In this document: one piece after another, positions 20,746 to 32,600 of the stretch
Layout of the letters: each line of letters opens with the position of its first letter
Position numbering within the stretch: the first letter of the stretch is position 1
NCBI GenBank assembly: GCA_024663395.1
Contig: JANFAH010000016.1
Location: 1,360,827 to 1,424,826, forward strand
Source: Pisolithus tinctorius
Lineage: Eukaryota; Basidiomycota; Agaricomycetes; Boletales; Pisolithaceae
Length of the DNA: 64,000 nt
Direction of reading: 5' to 3'
The notes under the pieces: model-generated
Database searches by the model: none
What the model saw: the letters and a program-made list of their open reading frames with translations, nothing else
What the model was told of the DNA's origin: nothing
Translations under genes and position numbers: made by a program

Positions 20746-23250
20746 ATGTCCACCCAATCTGGAACAATCCCACCGAAAAAGAAGGATAGCAAAAAAGCCA
20801 AACGACGACCAGAGGCTGACAGAAGCACTCGACCCACAAAAAACAAGCATCTAGGAAGCCCACCTGTCGATCTCGAAGAGTCTCAGTCTGTTGCCACAGC
20901 AGGACTCCGTCGTAGCGGAAGGGCAGGGGTGGGTTCAGGTGGAAGGGCCGAGCAATTGGAGCGGATTGGTACTGCCCTTGAAGGCCGAGCTACACAGCTG
21001 CGAAAGTCGACAGATCTCCCCAACAATTCTGTTGTAAATCCTCTTGCACCTCCACCCACTCGGCAGAAAAAGGGTGGGGGCCGCAGTGCCAGCCAGAATG
21101 CAAAACCGAAGGTCAGTTCTAGTTATTTGCAAATATCAAGCTAACTGCTTGCAAAGTCCAATGTCGCCCCACCACCCTACGCGCCTCCCATTGTGAATGG
21201 TCCTAGCCCAGCTGATACGCCTCTGGTGAGTGTCTTTTCATACTGATATACAATGTTCATTTCAGAATCCCGTCCCTCAGTCTTCAACAGCAGTAGCAAC
21301 ACCTGTCTTCCATCAGTGTCCCACAGACTCCCATTGCTTTGGTTTCAGTCTTCTGGCTCAACAGCCAGGTCATATCGTGCCTCCCAGGATGGAACCTGAC
21401 CTTCAAGTGCTCAATAATCCTTATATCGCCGCAATTCGGGGAGACCAAGTTCCCAGTAATACATCTCGTCCGCCAACACCCCAGCCCAACTACCAGTCTC
21501 GGTTTATCCCCCACCAGCCACCTGCTACTGTCCCCGACTCTTGTATCGACCCCTCCCTTGATAGCTCGCTCTCATCGAGACAAACTTCGGCAACCACTGA
21601 CATTCGCCACAAGAGTTCAGAGAAGCTGTCATCAGAGGGCTCCTCAGAAGAGGAGTCGGAGTCCTCGAGTAATAACCCATGGGACGCAGAGGCTGGCGAG
21701 GTCTCTGGCGATGAGTCCAACAAAGATGAGGACGATGCATTTGGATGGGGTGCAACGAATCTTAGGCAATCAACTCATCCTGGTACGCGTCAGAGGTTAT
21801 TATGGTATTGGCTCAACGTTCTTTGTTAGGCTTCTCCCAAGAAACGATGACAAGCAATCCTATTCGCCACAATTCCTTACCCCCTGACCACGAGTTTCAG
21901 TACTCATGCGACGAGGATGACGATGCGGCTCTGCGAAGCTTACAATCCAAGGACAAGGCTCAGCCAGAGGTACAAAAATGCCATTCCTGCTAGCTTTATT
22001 TATTCAGATTGTTATTTTAGGGTTCCCAACATGGCACTGTCGTCGACGTTCTTGAACGCCACCATCGCACTAACGGCTGTCCTTCTGTTCCTGATCGTGA
22101 TCTTCTGACCCTTGCGCACGACTCAGTCAATGAAGTATCTCAGCGCGCCAGAGCCCCTTGTAACTCCAAGAAAGCTAAGGATAAGGGCCCATTGCCTTCA
22201 CAACTGAGATTTTACAAGGCAGTATGGAAGGACTGTCTCGAAGACGCTAAGCGAGAATGCAGGGCTGCACATGCACTTTCTAACCCGTTCCCATCGAAAT
22301 CTCACGACCTCAACCTCTCCATAACAGAGGCACTCGTCACTGTCATCGTTGAGTGGAATCAACGCAGTGTGCAATTTGAAGATGGTGAGTAACAATATTT
22401 TTGCTTTATACGTGTCTCATTATCCTAACTTTATAGGTTACTGGCCTGACCACAAGCAAGATATGGCGTGCCTCGTAAGTAGTCCCGTCTTTTGGTTACA
22501 GCTACTGACATACCACCAGTAGCTCCTTGGTGATATATCTACCTGGCGTTCGGAATTGAAGTCAGTTACGCTGGCAACCACGCCATCCGTGTTCAACCTT
22601 ATCCCTCCTTCTGATGTTGCACCACGGGTTCATGTACAATGGATAGAGACCACTGCCACAAAGCTCCTTGACAACTCGCTTTTCCTGCGAGATGGTTTCG
22701 ACGAGAATGTATGTTCATGCGGTTCGTTATCTGCACTACTAACGGATTGGTTTATCAGGGAAAAACCAGGAATTTCGCTCACCCCACCCTCAAGGAAGCT
22801 GTCATACAATTCTACTATACCGGGACCTATCAAATCGCAGATAAGCGTCCTGAGTCCTTCAACAATTCAGTTCCCCTTTCCTGTCTGGCTCTTGTTGCAG
22901 CTGCGGTGAGTTATCTTACACCCCGAGTCGCTGCAACTCGAACTTTTCTCGCAGTATCATTGTGTGTTGGACAGATTTGCGAAGAATGGCACAGGAAAGA
23001 CAATGCCTCAATTCTCCAGCAAGGCTTACAATTCCATTTTCCATGGCATGATGAAGGTGCTGAACAACATCCTTCGTAATCCCTATCACAGCGCGAGGTT
23101 GCGCGATCAGCTTTCTCAGTGGGCAAAGGAAGGATGGTAAGTACTGGGACGGCCGACGTGCTCGCACTGACTCCTCGTATCAGGGCTGCACTGCAAGAGG
23201 TTGATTCGAATGTAGAGAGGTACCAGCACATTCAGGCAGTCCTTGATTGA
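20746..23250 (+). CDS. DUF6532-like multi-exon gene inside the Plavaka-type element
   Basis: Supported exons begin 20746-21111, 21157-21225, 21266-21782 and 21830 onward, then further short exons to TGA 23248-23250. All junctions I checked have GT/AG ends and keep frame. The N-terminus is basic and Ser/Arg-rich (nuclear-type), with repeated RxxQLERIG/RATQLRK motifs. The middle is Pro-rich and then strongly acidic. The C-terminal 280 residues contain LPSQLRFYKAVWKDCLEDAK, LLGDISTWRSELK, NFAHPTLKEAVIQFYYTG and NPYHSARLRDQL, the pattern I associate with the fungal DUF6532 domain. No stop or frameshift was seen. Function unknown; it may be an accessory DNA-binding protein of the transposon. Confidence 0.7.
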
Positions 23251-23640
23251 TTTCATAATACCTAGTCCTGTCGTACCTGTCATTACACATAGTATGCAAT
23301 TGATGCCAATGCTCCTGTTCCTGTCATACCTGCTGTGAACTGTTCCTAGTTGTGGAGTGATCACATGTTTGCAAAGTAAACATTGAGATGGGGAGTACTG
23401 GACAACACCCCAAGGAGAATACAGTCTGGCCAGTTTTGTACAGTGATATTTAAGCATGAAAGTTCCATAGCAATCCATAGTAAGTAAGATACTGGACAAA
23501 GTTCCATGACAATGTGACCATTCCATAGTAACAGGCAACTAGCCATAGCAAAAAGTGTTGTTGGGTGCATCTGTCCAGCCTGGACCTAGCTAGGGGACTC
23601 TGTGTATTATGGAGCACTGTGGAGAGCTCCACAGCTCAAA
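23251..23640. other. Right subterminal region of the Plavaka-type element
   Basis: No gene. Repeated short motifs such as TTCCATAG and CAATCCATAG occur between 23455 and 23545, echoing the subterminal array at the left end. Confidence 0.5.
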
Positions 23641-23654
23641 GTGATTTACTGATG
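23641..23654 (-). repeat. Right terminal inverted repeat
   Basis: GTGATTTACTGATG; its reverse complement matches the left terminus at 12 of 14 bases. It is followed by the TG duplication and the continuing copia sequence. Confidence 0.75.
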
Positions 23655-23656
23655 TG

Positions 23657-23731
23657 CCATGTACTCGGCTTCCATGCTAGACAAAGCAATGGAGGTCTGT
23701 TTTTTGGATGACCAGCTAACTGCTCCACCAG
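23657..23731 (-). pseudogene. Antisense copia RNase H, second fragment
   Basis: The minus-strand reading GGAVSWSSKKQTSIALSSME then AEYMA is the sequence immediately upstream of the piece ending at 13594. It joins R1 copy 2 at about 23732, so the rest of this copia copy was lost or replaced there. Confidence 0.9.
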
Positions 23732-24497
23732 TGTGAGTCAAAGTGTGGAATGCTGGTGAAAACCAAACAAATCCAACACAAAAGACAAATAAGAGCAAGT
23801 GGTGGTTTGCCTCCGTGGAACCTGGAGTGCAGAGAAACCTAAATGTGGGGGAGACTTCAAGTAGAGGTGCTCCTGGCACAAGTTGTTGATGAGTTATGCA
23901 GGAGTAGATGAATGGATGATGACTGAGGAGGGGATGCTGAACAGAGTGAAGGTGTTCAGCCGAAAGTACTTGGGGGTAATGGACTTTGATAGAATATGCT
24001 CCTTGCACAAGTCGATGATGAGTTATGCAGGAGTGGGGGGGATGACTAAGACTGCTGACTAAGAGGAAGCTTCAGATGATGAAGGATGGCAGATAGACTC
24101 TTCTGAATGAGCCTCAACTACCAAGTATACAAATGATGACAGATAGACCCCTTTGTGGAGCCTCAACTGTTGACGATGAGATATGCTGAGCTGAGCTGAA
24201 CTGACTGCTGGATTGCTTCTGATTGCTTCCTGGTAGCTAAGTACATGGGGGTTTATATACTGTGGGGGGGGGCACAGCTTGTGACAAACAAGGCACAAAC
24301 ACTTGGTAAGTAATGAGTAAGGACTGAGTAATCATGATGAGTAAGCGAGAAATGAAAAGTAAGCAAGCAAAGAAGATTGGTAAGTATTGGCAATGAACAA
24401 GTCAAGGATAGTCAAAATATCACAAAATGAGTCAAATAGAATCAGAAACTGAGTAAGCGCACTGATATCACATTAGGGGGTGGCGATGCAAGTTAGA
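23732..24497 (+). repeat. R1 repeat, copy 2 (about 765 bp, uninterrupted)
   Basis: Aligns to 4053-4437 plus 11943-12325, giving the pre-insertion structure of copy 1. Its right end runs directly into the 1.24-kb direct repeat. Confidence 0.85.
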
Positions 24498-25580
24498 TCT
24501 CAGCAGAGACATCTCTAGATCCAAAGACAGCATGACAGATGGACAGTGTTTCCAGATAGGGAAGTATTAATTCCAGAATTGAAGGGCATGAGTCAGGTGT
24601 CAAAGGGGCTAGGGCATTGGGGGTCTGTGGGGCAATGAGAGCATACATGATTGCATCTCCCACCCTTCCATCCTCTCAGCGAAGTTAACAAAAACTTCAT
24701 GAACAGGGCTCTGATGGAGGAGGAGGAGAAGGGGGGACATCTTCTGCTGGATCTTGCAGTAAGAAGGCAAGATGCATGTCATACTCATCATGAATGTGAT
24801 CAGGGAGGCTGGAGAACAGTAGACTATGCTGCAGCTGTTGCAATGTAGGAAGAATGATGGATGAGATTGGAACAAAGACGGTGCAGGGAGCAGGGAGGAA
24901 TGATCCATATGCTTCATCAACCAGGGAGACTGAAACAACCACATAAGACCTTTCTACCTGAGTGACAGACCTGAGGTGACCAAAGAACGTCCTTCTGGAA
25001 GTCATACTGACAAGGAGAACATGCTGACCAAGCTGCATGGGATGAGATGGGGCCGACAACGATGGGATGAACCAGGGGGCTTCAGGACAGAAGCTGGTGG
25101 GAATGCCTGGCAGATATACATAGCCACTGTCTCTGGCAAATGAGACAAGTGAGATGATCGATGAAGAGGTGGCCATGATTGATGGACTTAGTGAAATGAG
25201 TGTCTGATGGATGGAGTGCTGTAGAAATGCGCAGGGTGTGAGGATCCTCTCCAAATTTGGAAGGAAGAATTGTGGGGCTGAGCACTTTAAGCAAGTGTGG
25301 GAACGGAGTCGATATCTTTGGAAATGGTGGAGATACGACAAAAACTGGAATGCTGTACATGGGCACTAAAAACCTTTAACATGTGCTTAACTTGCTTCCT
25401 CTTTTCTCTTTAGCACTGATGACTTGTTCTTGTGTGAAGGATGATTGTTAATGTCTGACAGTCTTTCTATGCATGAGGCCTTTAGTCTTCATCTGCATGC
25501 TTGGGCATTGTGTGCAACTTGTCGATGAGTTAGGCAGAGTCAGCTGTAACCATGTCCACAACACCTTTGGTGTGTGACAA
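24342..25580. repeat. 1.24-kb direct repeat, copy A
   Basis: Collinear with 26954-28194 over its whole length, both ending at CCTTTGGTGTGTGACAA. The first 155 bp are also the end of R1, so R1 and this unit together may be one larger element. Confidence 0.85.
24697..25341 (-). CDS. Unrecognised ORF in direct repeat copy A (214 codons)
   Basis: The ORF is open for 214 codons with a Pro/Ser-rich, moderately hydrophobic product; blocks include YVYLPGIPTSF and PMQLGQHVLLVSMTSRR. Copy B (27264-27816) keeps very similar blocks on the same strand, which is why it is listed. There is no known domain, and copy B is split by frameshifts. It could be a captured gene fragment or a chance ORF kept by recent duplication. 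Confidence 0.3.
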   Translation of the reverse strand: MSYLHHFQRYRLRSHTCLKCSAPQFFLPNLERILTPCAFLQHSIHQTLISLSPSIMATSSSIISLVSFARDSGYVYLPGIPTSFCPEAPWFIPSLSAPSHPMQLGQHVLLVSMTSRRTFFGHLRSVTQVERSYVVVSVSLVDEAYGSFLPAPCTVFVPISSIILPTLQQLQHSLLFSSLPDHIHDEYDMHLAFLLQDPAEDVPPSPPPPSEPCS

Positions 25581-26520
25581 TGGGAGTCATTGGGGGATGC
25601 TGATTTCTTGAGAATAGGAGGGAAGGGGATGCTGTTTCTGTGATATCAGTAGACATCACAGTGAATGAGTGCTTTCCACCAAGCGTGGCAGTGGAGGGGG
25701 GGATGGATGGGACAGAGGTGGTACTGTCAGTAGTCATCATAGGGTTGGGGGGGGACAGAGACTGTAAAGTTACTATCAGTGGTCATGGTGAGCGTGGGGT
25801 TTAACACCCCAGGACAGAAAGCATGGGAGCTGGTCACACCACCCTGTGGAAAAATATCCTCCATCATTGGAAGATACTGCCAGCCCTTGTTGTGGAAGGG
25901 CTTCATGGCTGCATTTCACTGCGATGTCTCAGCGAACCAATCATAGTTATCTGTAAGATCAAATATGTACCTTCACACCGACAAATTTTGCCCATTTCTC
26001 TGCATCAGCCACTCCACAGATATTTGCACTGTTCTCGTTGTCCCAATGTTTGCCTGATCCACTGCGATAAGTCATGATTGCATTGTACATATGTTTAAGC
26101 TACGTCTAGTGTCAGCATAGCAACTTTAGAATAGAGAAGGACATGCTGATGTAAGGAGAGAGATCTCCTTACTATGGAATTGGGTATTAATTTCTATTTT
26201 ATTTGTTTTATGGTTTCTTTACTTACTGTTGTGGGTACTATACTTGGGTACCATAGTTCGCTTTTTGTGTGCTTAGTCAGCACTTACTTACAGTTTGTTC
26301 AATGGTACTGTAAGTTTTTACCAATAGACAAGTTACCCCCAAAGATGAGAACAGGAGAAAGACAGCCCCAGACAGCCCCAGACAGTCTCCTATCCCCCTA
26401 CCCTCTCTGCTCAGGCTAAAGAAGCCCCTTTGGACTTACTCACTCCCTCTCAGATCCTACCCCATCCTCAATCCACACTATTATAATTCCTCACACCAAT
26501 CCCCATTTAATCGACACATT
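25581..26520. other. Spacer between direct repeats
   Basis: Low-complexity G runs at about 25690 and 25746, then AT-rich sequence. No coding or structural RNA feature is supported. Confidence 0.35.
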
Positions 26521-26823
26521 CTTCAAATCCTTGATTTTACCGGACCTGTGGAGCTTGTGAATGCTCTCTGCAGCTTTCACATAAGTCACTTGTCAGAAGT
26601 TGCCAGCATCAGCCCGCTCTGAGTGATTTGTGTGCAGATAATCAATGAGGGCAGCAACCTCTTCATTGGTCCACTTGGCATGCTTGGATTCTTCCTCTAT
26701 TTCCCCTGTTGTTTCCATTAGTTCAACAATATTTGATCCTAAGACATCGAAAAGTTTGATTAGTACTTGCTGGATGTGATTGTGTCGAGTATTGGCAGAG
26801 GCGAGATAGGGAGGGAGAGACAT
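26521..26823 (-). pseudogene. Myb/SANT-like protein remnant
   Basis: The minus-strand frame reads AKWTNEEVAALIDYLHTN then ERADAGNF, followed after a stop by YVKAAESIHKLHRSGK. This matches the Trp-spaced Myb/SANT-like module often encoded by PIF/Harbinger-related elements and by basidiomycete repeat genes. It is short and interrupted, and no partner transposase is nearby. Confidence 0.55.
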
Positions 26824-26953
26824 GCTACCATCAGGAGGGAAACCAACATTTCAATCTCCGATGCTTTGGCCTGGATTTTTCCACCACCTGTCAAACAAGA
26901 ACAATCTGTGAAGTTTGTAAACTACAACTGAACTGCCCTTTCCGTACAAGCTC

Positions 26954-28194
26954 TAAGCAAGAAATGAAAAGTAAGCAAGCAAAGAAGGTTGGTAAGTATT
27001 GGTAATAAATGAGTCAAGGATAGTCAAAACATTGCAGTATGAGTCAAATGGAGTCAGAAACTGAGTAAGTGCACTGATATCACATTAGGGGGTGGCAATG
27101 CAAGTCAGATCTCGGTGGAGACATCTCTAGATCCAAAGATGGCATGACAGATGGATGGTGTTTCCAGATAGGGAAGTATTAATTCCAGAATTGAAGGGCA
27201 TGAGTCAGGCATCAAAGGGGGCTAGGGCATTGGGGGTCTGTGGGGCAATGGGAGCATAAGTGATCACATCTCCCACCCTTTCATCCTCTCAGTGAAGTTA
27301 ACAAAAGCTTCATGGATGGGGCTCTGATGGAGGAGGAGGAGAAGGGGGGACATCTTCTGCTGGATCTTGCAGTAAGAAGGCAAGATGCATGTCATACTCA
27401 TCATGGATGCAATCAGGGAGGCTGGAGAACAGTAGACTATGCTGCAGCTGTCACAATGCAGGAAGAATGATGGACAAGATTGGAATAAAGACAGTGCAGG
27501 GAGCAGGGAGGAACAATCCATATGCTTCATCAACTGGGGAGACTGAAACAACCACATAAGACCTTTCTAACTGAGTGACAGACCTGAGGCAACCAAAGAA
27601 CATCCTTCTGGAAGTCATACTGACAAGGAGAACATGCTGACCAAGCTGCATGGGATGAGATGGGATTGACAATGATGGGATGAACCAGGGGGCTTCAGGA
27701 TGGAAGCTGGTGGGAATGCCTGGCAGATATATGTAGTCACTGTCTCTGGCAAATGAGACAAGCAAGATGATTGACAAAGAGGCAGCCATGATTGATGGAC
27801 TTAGTGAAATGAGCATCTAATGGATGGAGTGCTGTAGAAATGCATAGGGTGTGAGGATCCTCTCCAAATTTGGAAGGCAGAATCACATGGCTGAGCACTT
27901 TAAGTGAGTGTGAGAATGGAGTCAATATCTTTGGAAATGGTGGAGATATGATGAAAACCAGAATGCTGTACATGGGCACTAAAAACCTTTAATGCATGCT
28001 TAACTCACTTCCTCTTTTCTCTTTAGCACTGATGACTCATTCTTGTGTGAAGGATGACTGTTCATGTCCAGCAGTCTTTCTACACATGAGGCCTTTAGTC
28101 TTCATCTGCATGGCATGGGCATTGTGCACAACTTGTCAACAAGTTAGGCAGAGTCAGCTGTAACCATGTCCACAACACCTTTGGTGTGTGACAA
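26954..28194. repeat. 1.24-kb direct repeat, copy B
   Basis: Second copy of 24342-25580, with scattered transitions and indels that split the ORF on the minus strand. Its right end at 28194 abuts the Tc1/IS630 remnant. Confidence 0.85.
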
Positions 28195-28234
28195 CAGGTT
28201 CCAAGTGGTGACCATGCTGATTGTCACTTTGTTG

Positions 28235-28829
28235 TCATTTAATTACATGCTGACTCATCAACAAAGATGAGTTGTGACAGATGAAAGTTCTCTGCAATAT
28301 AGACTTGGTACTGGTCTCATGCATCCTCATTTCTTTCCAGTGTGACCTGTGAGACCTAGAACAGACCCATAAGCCTATTAAGTCATCAGCACATGCAGTG
28401 TACACCACTTGTACTTTTTTGTGAGAGAATCCATGCCTATGTAGAGTACAACTGATTGTCTGCCTTGAAACCTCAACACCTCTTGATTTGTTGAGATAAT
28501 ATTGTATGTAGCTCATTGAGGTAGGAGTCTGGTGTGCACTTGATACATGAGATGAGATACTATAGTAAATAGCAATATTATGTATCAGTTCTGTCTCATC
28601 AGAGATGATGACCTACATGGACATCATGCACTGTCAGTGAGTGAGGACATCCACTTTCAAGAGGTTTCTTCACTACAGAGCCTGTCTGGTGTGACAAGTG
28701 AAGGACACAGTTGACAGTCCATTGACTGTAACCAGTGACCTTTACAATTTCTCTCGAGCTCATGTGGGTGGACATTTTGACCCATTGCTCCTTCATGGTC
28801 TCTGGGATATGGCATTGATTTCCAGGCAT
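28235..28829 (-). pseudogene. Tc1/IS630-type transposase remnant
   Basis: On the minus strand the 5' part (28829-28600) reads MSSREIVKVTGYSQWTVN, a helix-turn-helix, followed by GSVVKKPLESGCP. The 3' part (28516-28235) reads NKSRGVEVSRQTISCTLHRH then GFSHKKVQ. In another frame LIFVDESACN provides the first catalytic Asp region. There are several stops and frame changes, the central part is poor, and the rest of the DDE domain is cut off at the direct repeat. Confidence 0.65.
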
Positions 28830-29367
28830 TTCACTTGCTCATGATGGCAACTCAAGGAGGGGGATGGTTTATGAGGACTCACACAGGTGCAGTGCTACTA
28901 GTATGATTTGACACCATAGCAGTATATCCAAGCCATACAAATAAGGCATAGCTCATGCCAATGTTTGGCCACCAAACAAAAAGTGCTCATGTGATCATCA
29001 CAAACAAGGTACATATAGTGTGCACCATTGTTTGGCTGCATTCCAGGACTAATGGAAAGCACTTATGTGTGTGTTGGTCAATTCTGGTCTATCAATTTGG
29101 ACCCTGCTGTGCCTTGCAGGAATTCCCTCCATGGCCCTTGTTACAGGGGCAGCTTGCATATTTGATGTCCACCAGGAACACAGGGCCTAGTCACAGATAT
29201 ATTCCTGGACACCATCAGGCCAGGTCTGCAAACTCTTTGTCCTCAATGATCATACCAGACCATTAAGTCTGATCACATGCAATTTCCTTTTGGGGGGGGA
29301 CTGGTTGTGTTGGGGTTCCTGCATTTGCATTTTGTTTGTACATGTCAGATAATGTCATGCAGATGAC
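28830..29367. other. Unannotated flank upstream of complete copia element
   Basis: Mixed AT-rich sequence with no supported gene. Some of it may be flank of the Tc1 remnant. Confidence 0.35.
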
Positions 29368-29372
29368 CATGG

Positions 29373-29584
29373 TGTTGGAACATGTGTCCCCTATGTTTAT
29401 TTGCTTACAGCATACAAGCTTACATAATAATTCTTCGCACTTAGGCAATTAGTTTTTCCTCGTGCACCTCAGTCTTCTTACCACAGAAGCCTGAGGTATG
29501 TTTACTATATTAACCTTACAGCTACCTTACTGATGTACTACCATAGACCTTCTTTACAGTCTTAATTTCGACCTCCTCTTAAGA
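29373..29584 (+). repeat. 5' LTR of copia element
   Basis: TGTTGGAAC...CTCTTAAGA. It is followed by GGTTATGAGCCC, which resembles a degraded initiator-methionine tRNA primer-binding site (consensus about TGGTATCAGAGC). Confidence 0.92.
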
Positions 29585-29654
29585 GGTTATGAGCCCCACA
29601 CAGCTCTAACCTTACAGTATCAACAAACTCAAAAGTGGTACCACCAAATAACCT

Positions 29655-32600
29655 ATGGACATGTCATCTGGAGTGTCAGCGTCAACATCCCAGCAACTGG
29701 GCCCATCGACAAGCATGAGCACAACAGTTTCTGCATCTACTAGTGCTAGGGTCACCCAAGGCTCGAGCTGACTCTATGATATAACACCCCTTGCAGACGA
29801 TGGAGCAAATTATCAAATGTGGAAGTTTCAAATGCAGAAAGTCCTAGGTATATGAGGCCTCTGGAACATAGTTGCTGGCACAGAGAAGAAAGCTCTGGAT
29901 GTGAACATGAACCCAGACCAGTATGAGGAATGGTTAATGAAAGACAAAGAAGCATGTGCACAGATTACCTTAACACTCAAGGATGAGCCTCTTAGCAGTG
30001 TTCTGTATGCTAGTACTGCAGTGGAGACCTGGACCAAGCTCAGTGAACGGTATGAAGGAAAGGGAAAGCAATCCATAGCCTACCTTATAGGAGAACTGTT
30101 CCATGGCACACTCACCAATGACCAGCCTATGGAAACACAGCTAAATGCCATGTGGCAAAAAGCCCACATCCTCTTGTCGCTTGGTCAACCCCTCAATGAC
30201 TCGCTGGTAGCAATCACAATGGTGATATCTCTCCTGCAGTCATACTCCACACTCTGGACAATCCTTATGTCCTCAAATGACAAGCTCACTATCGAGACTG
30301 TCATATCCCAAGTCCTGGTAGAAGAAAGAACATGACAAACTTCAACAGCACATTCTGCTCTCACTGCTAAGACTAACCCAGGTAAAAAGTCAAAGGCAAC
30401 AGACAGGAAGAAAAAGAAGAAGTGTATCTATGCCCCCTGTGGCAAAACCGGACACATGGAGGATGAATGCTACAAGAAGAAGGCAGACAAAGCAGCCAAA
30501 GCTGCACCACAGGGATCTGCACAAGGGAGCAAGGATAAATCCAAGGAAAAAATGGAGTTAACAGCCAAGGTTGCAACTGTTGCAGAAGAGGATTGTGGAC
30601 CTCTTTGTCTGTTCATGGCATGCACCTGCCCTGAGACCAGTGCATCAGAGTGGGTAGTCAACTCCAGTGCCTCAGCACACATGTGCTGCCAATGCTCATG
30701 GTTTGCAATGTTCAGCAAACTGTCACCCTCACAACCAGTGATTGTCGGTGATGGCAGAACCATACAAGCTATCGGGAAAGGGAGAATCGAAGTCTCCATG
30801 CATCTCGAGGATGGCCGCACAAGTGGAACAATCCTCCGAGACATCTACTATGTTCCAGACCTGGACACAAACCTTGTGTCAGTGCCTGCACTAGCCTCGA
30901 AGGGACTTCTAGTCACCTTTGGAGAGCAGGAGTGTAGGGTGCACATCGACAGCAAGGTTGTAGCTCTGGCTACTAAATGAAAGTCTCTCTACATACTCGA
31001 AGCAAGTGTCATATCTGGCAGTCATTCTGCATACATTGTCAGTACACCTGATGTGCTAAACCCAAATGAACCTTTCACTGCTCTCACCTCATGCATAACA
31101 ACATCTAAGGCTACACTAACCACCTGGCATTGTCGACTCGGACATGCAAACATCAGAAATGTCCTAAGACTATCTGAGAGTGGCATGGTGTCTGGGATGG
31201 AACTGACAGGACCAAAGGAGCACAACACGACTTCATGCAAGGCCTGCCATGATGGCAAACAACATCAGGAACCTATTCCATTGAAGTCAGCTGTGGAAAG
31301 CCCGAGTGTACTGCACAGAACTTACACAGATGTGTGCAGGCCTATGGAGACTGCAGGACAATCTGGCCACCAGTACTTCATAACATTCATTGACAGACAC
31401 TTGCACCACCTGGTGGTTAAGTTAACCAAGTCGAAGGACAAAGTCTTTGGACTAACCAAGGAGTACTTCGCTAGAGCTGAAGTGGAAACTGGACATTGCC
31501 CTAACTATCTTTGAAGCAATGGTGGTGGGGAATACAGCTTGAACACATTTGAAGCCTATCTGAAGTCAAAAGGCATACATCATGAGAAGACGAATGCCTA
31601 CACACCACAGGAAAATGGCATAGCAGAATGGATGAACCAAACACTTGTTGAGTCTGCACAAGCTATGCTCAGTGATGCCAGTCTGCCCAACAAATATTGG
31701 GGGGATGCCATACTGCATGCAGCACACATAATAAATAGACTACCAACTAAAGCACTCGAGCAAAGCATAACCCCCCATGAGGCATACACTGGGAACAAGC
31801 CATCAATCACCCATCTTCGAATTTTTGGATGCATGGTGCATGTCCATGTTCCAGAGGAGAAGCATCAAAAGCTGGATGTTAAGTCCCTTGAGTGTGCACT
31901 CTTGGGATACTCAGAGAATAAAAAGGTGTACCTGTGCATACATCAGTCCACCAGGCAAATTGTCAAAATGCACAATGCTGTCTTCGATGAAGGGGACATC
32001 ACAGACATGTCTTGAGTCCAGATAGACATGGTAACTAGGGAAACAAGGCATGTAATGCCTGCAGTTTATGCACAAGGGATGCGAAGGGAGATTGACCTAC
32101 CAGAGAGCAAAACGACCCCAGATGAACCTGGAAACAAGTCAGATGGAGGAGATATTGAAGGACACACCTGGGACAGTCAAAACGACAAGACGGCGATCGA
32201 CGATGGCTCGCAGATCACTGACAATCATGGCCACTCAATGCTTGAGCCTAAAACTCACATTAAAACAGAGAAAAGTGTTAGTGGGTCAAACCATGAGCAG
32301 AATGATGAGGTACAGACCTCAGAACATCGACACCAAGTGCCATCAGTGGCCATTCATTGCTCTGGTGCAATGCCTGGGCCTCCCAGTCCCTATCCAATCC
32401 CTATCCCCCCTCTGGGGCTTCAAAGGTCATCCCAAGCCAGAAAAGTGCCTATTCGAGACAACAATCAATGCTATTTTGTCAATGCATATCAAAAACATAG
32501 CTTACTGTCTGTGGAGGATGTAGCAGCAGAGGGTAAGGGTGCTGAGACAGAGGCAAGCATGCAAGAAGGTGTGGCAACAGTGAGGCAGAGTGGTGATGAC

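Larger units (their letters stand above)
13595..23654. mobile_element. 10.06-kb Plavaka-type DNA transposon carrying FunK1 and DUF6532-like genes
   Basis: The left end reads CATCAGCAAAACAC and the right end, reverse-complemented, CATCAGTAAATCAC (12 of 14 identical). TG is duplicated at 13593-13594 and 23655-23656. Deleting the element and one TG restores agac-TG-ccatg, exactly the uninterrupted copia sequence at about 33866-33882 (reverse strand). Inside lie four genes: a minus-strand coiled-coil-like gene, a Plavaka transposase, a FunK1 kinase and a DUF6532-like gene. Subterminal zones carry repeated short motifs (GCAACTCATAG on the left, TTCCATAG on the right), as in CACTA/CMC elements. The transposase carries two TGA stops and FunK1 one TAG. 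The other two genes look intact, so current activity would need a helper. Confidence 0.85.

Noticed and set aside
23732..24497. R1 as a solo LTR
   Set aside because: Ends near TG and CA exist, but no flanking target duplication was found for either copy, so the class was left open.
5859..32015. TGA reassigned or read through as an amino acid
   Set aside because: Host genes here (AlkB-like, the large membrane protein, the DUF6532-like gene) end at TGA in the expected place, and the transposons carry other damage.
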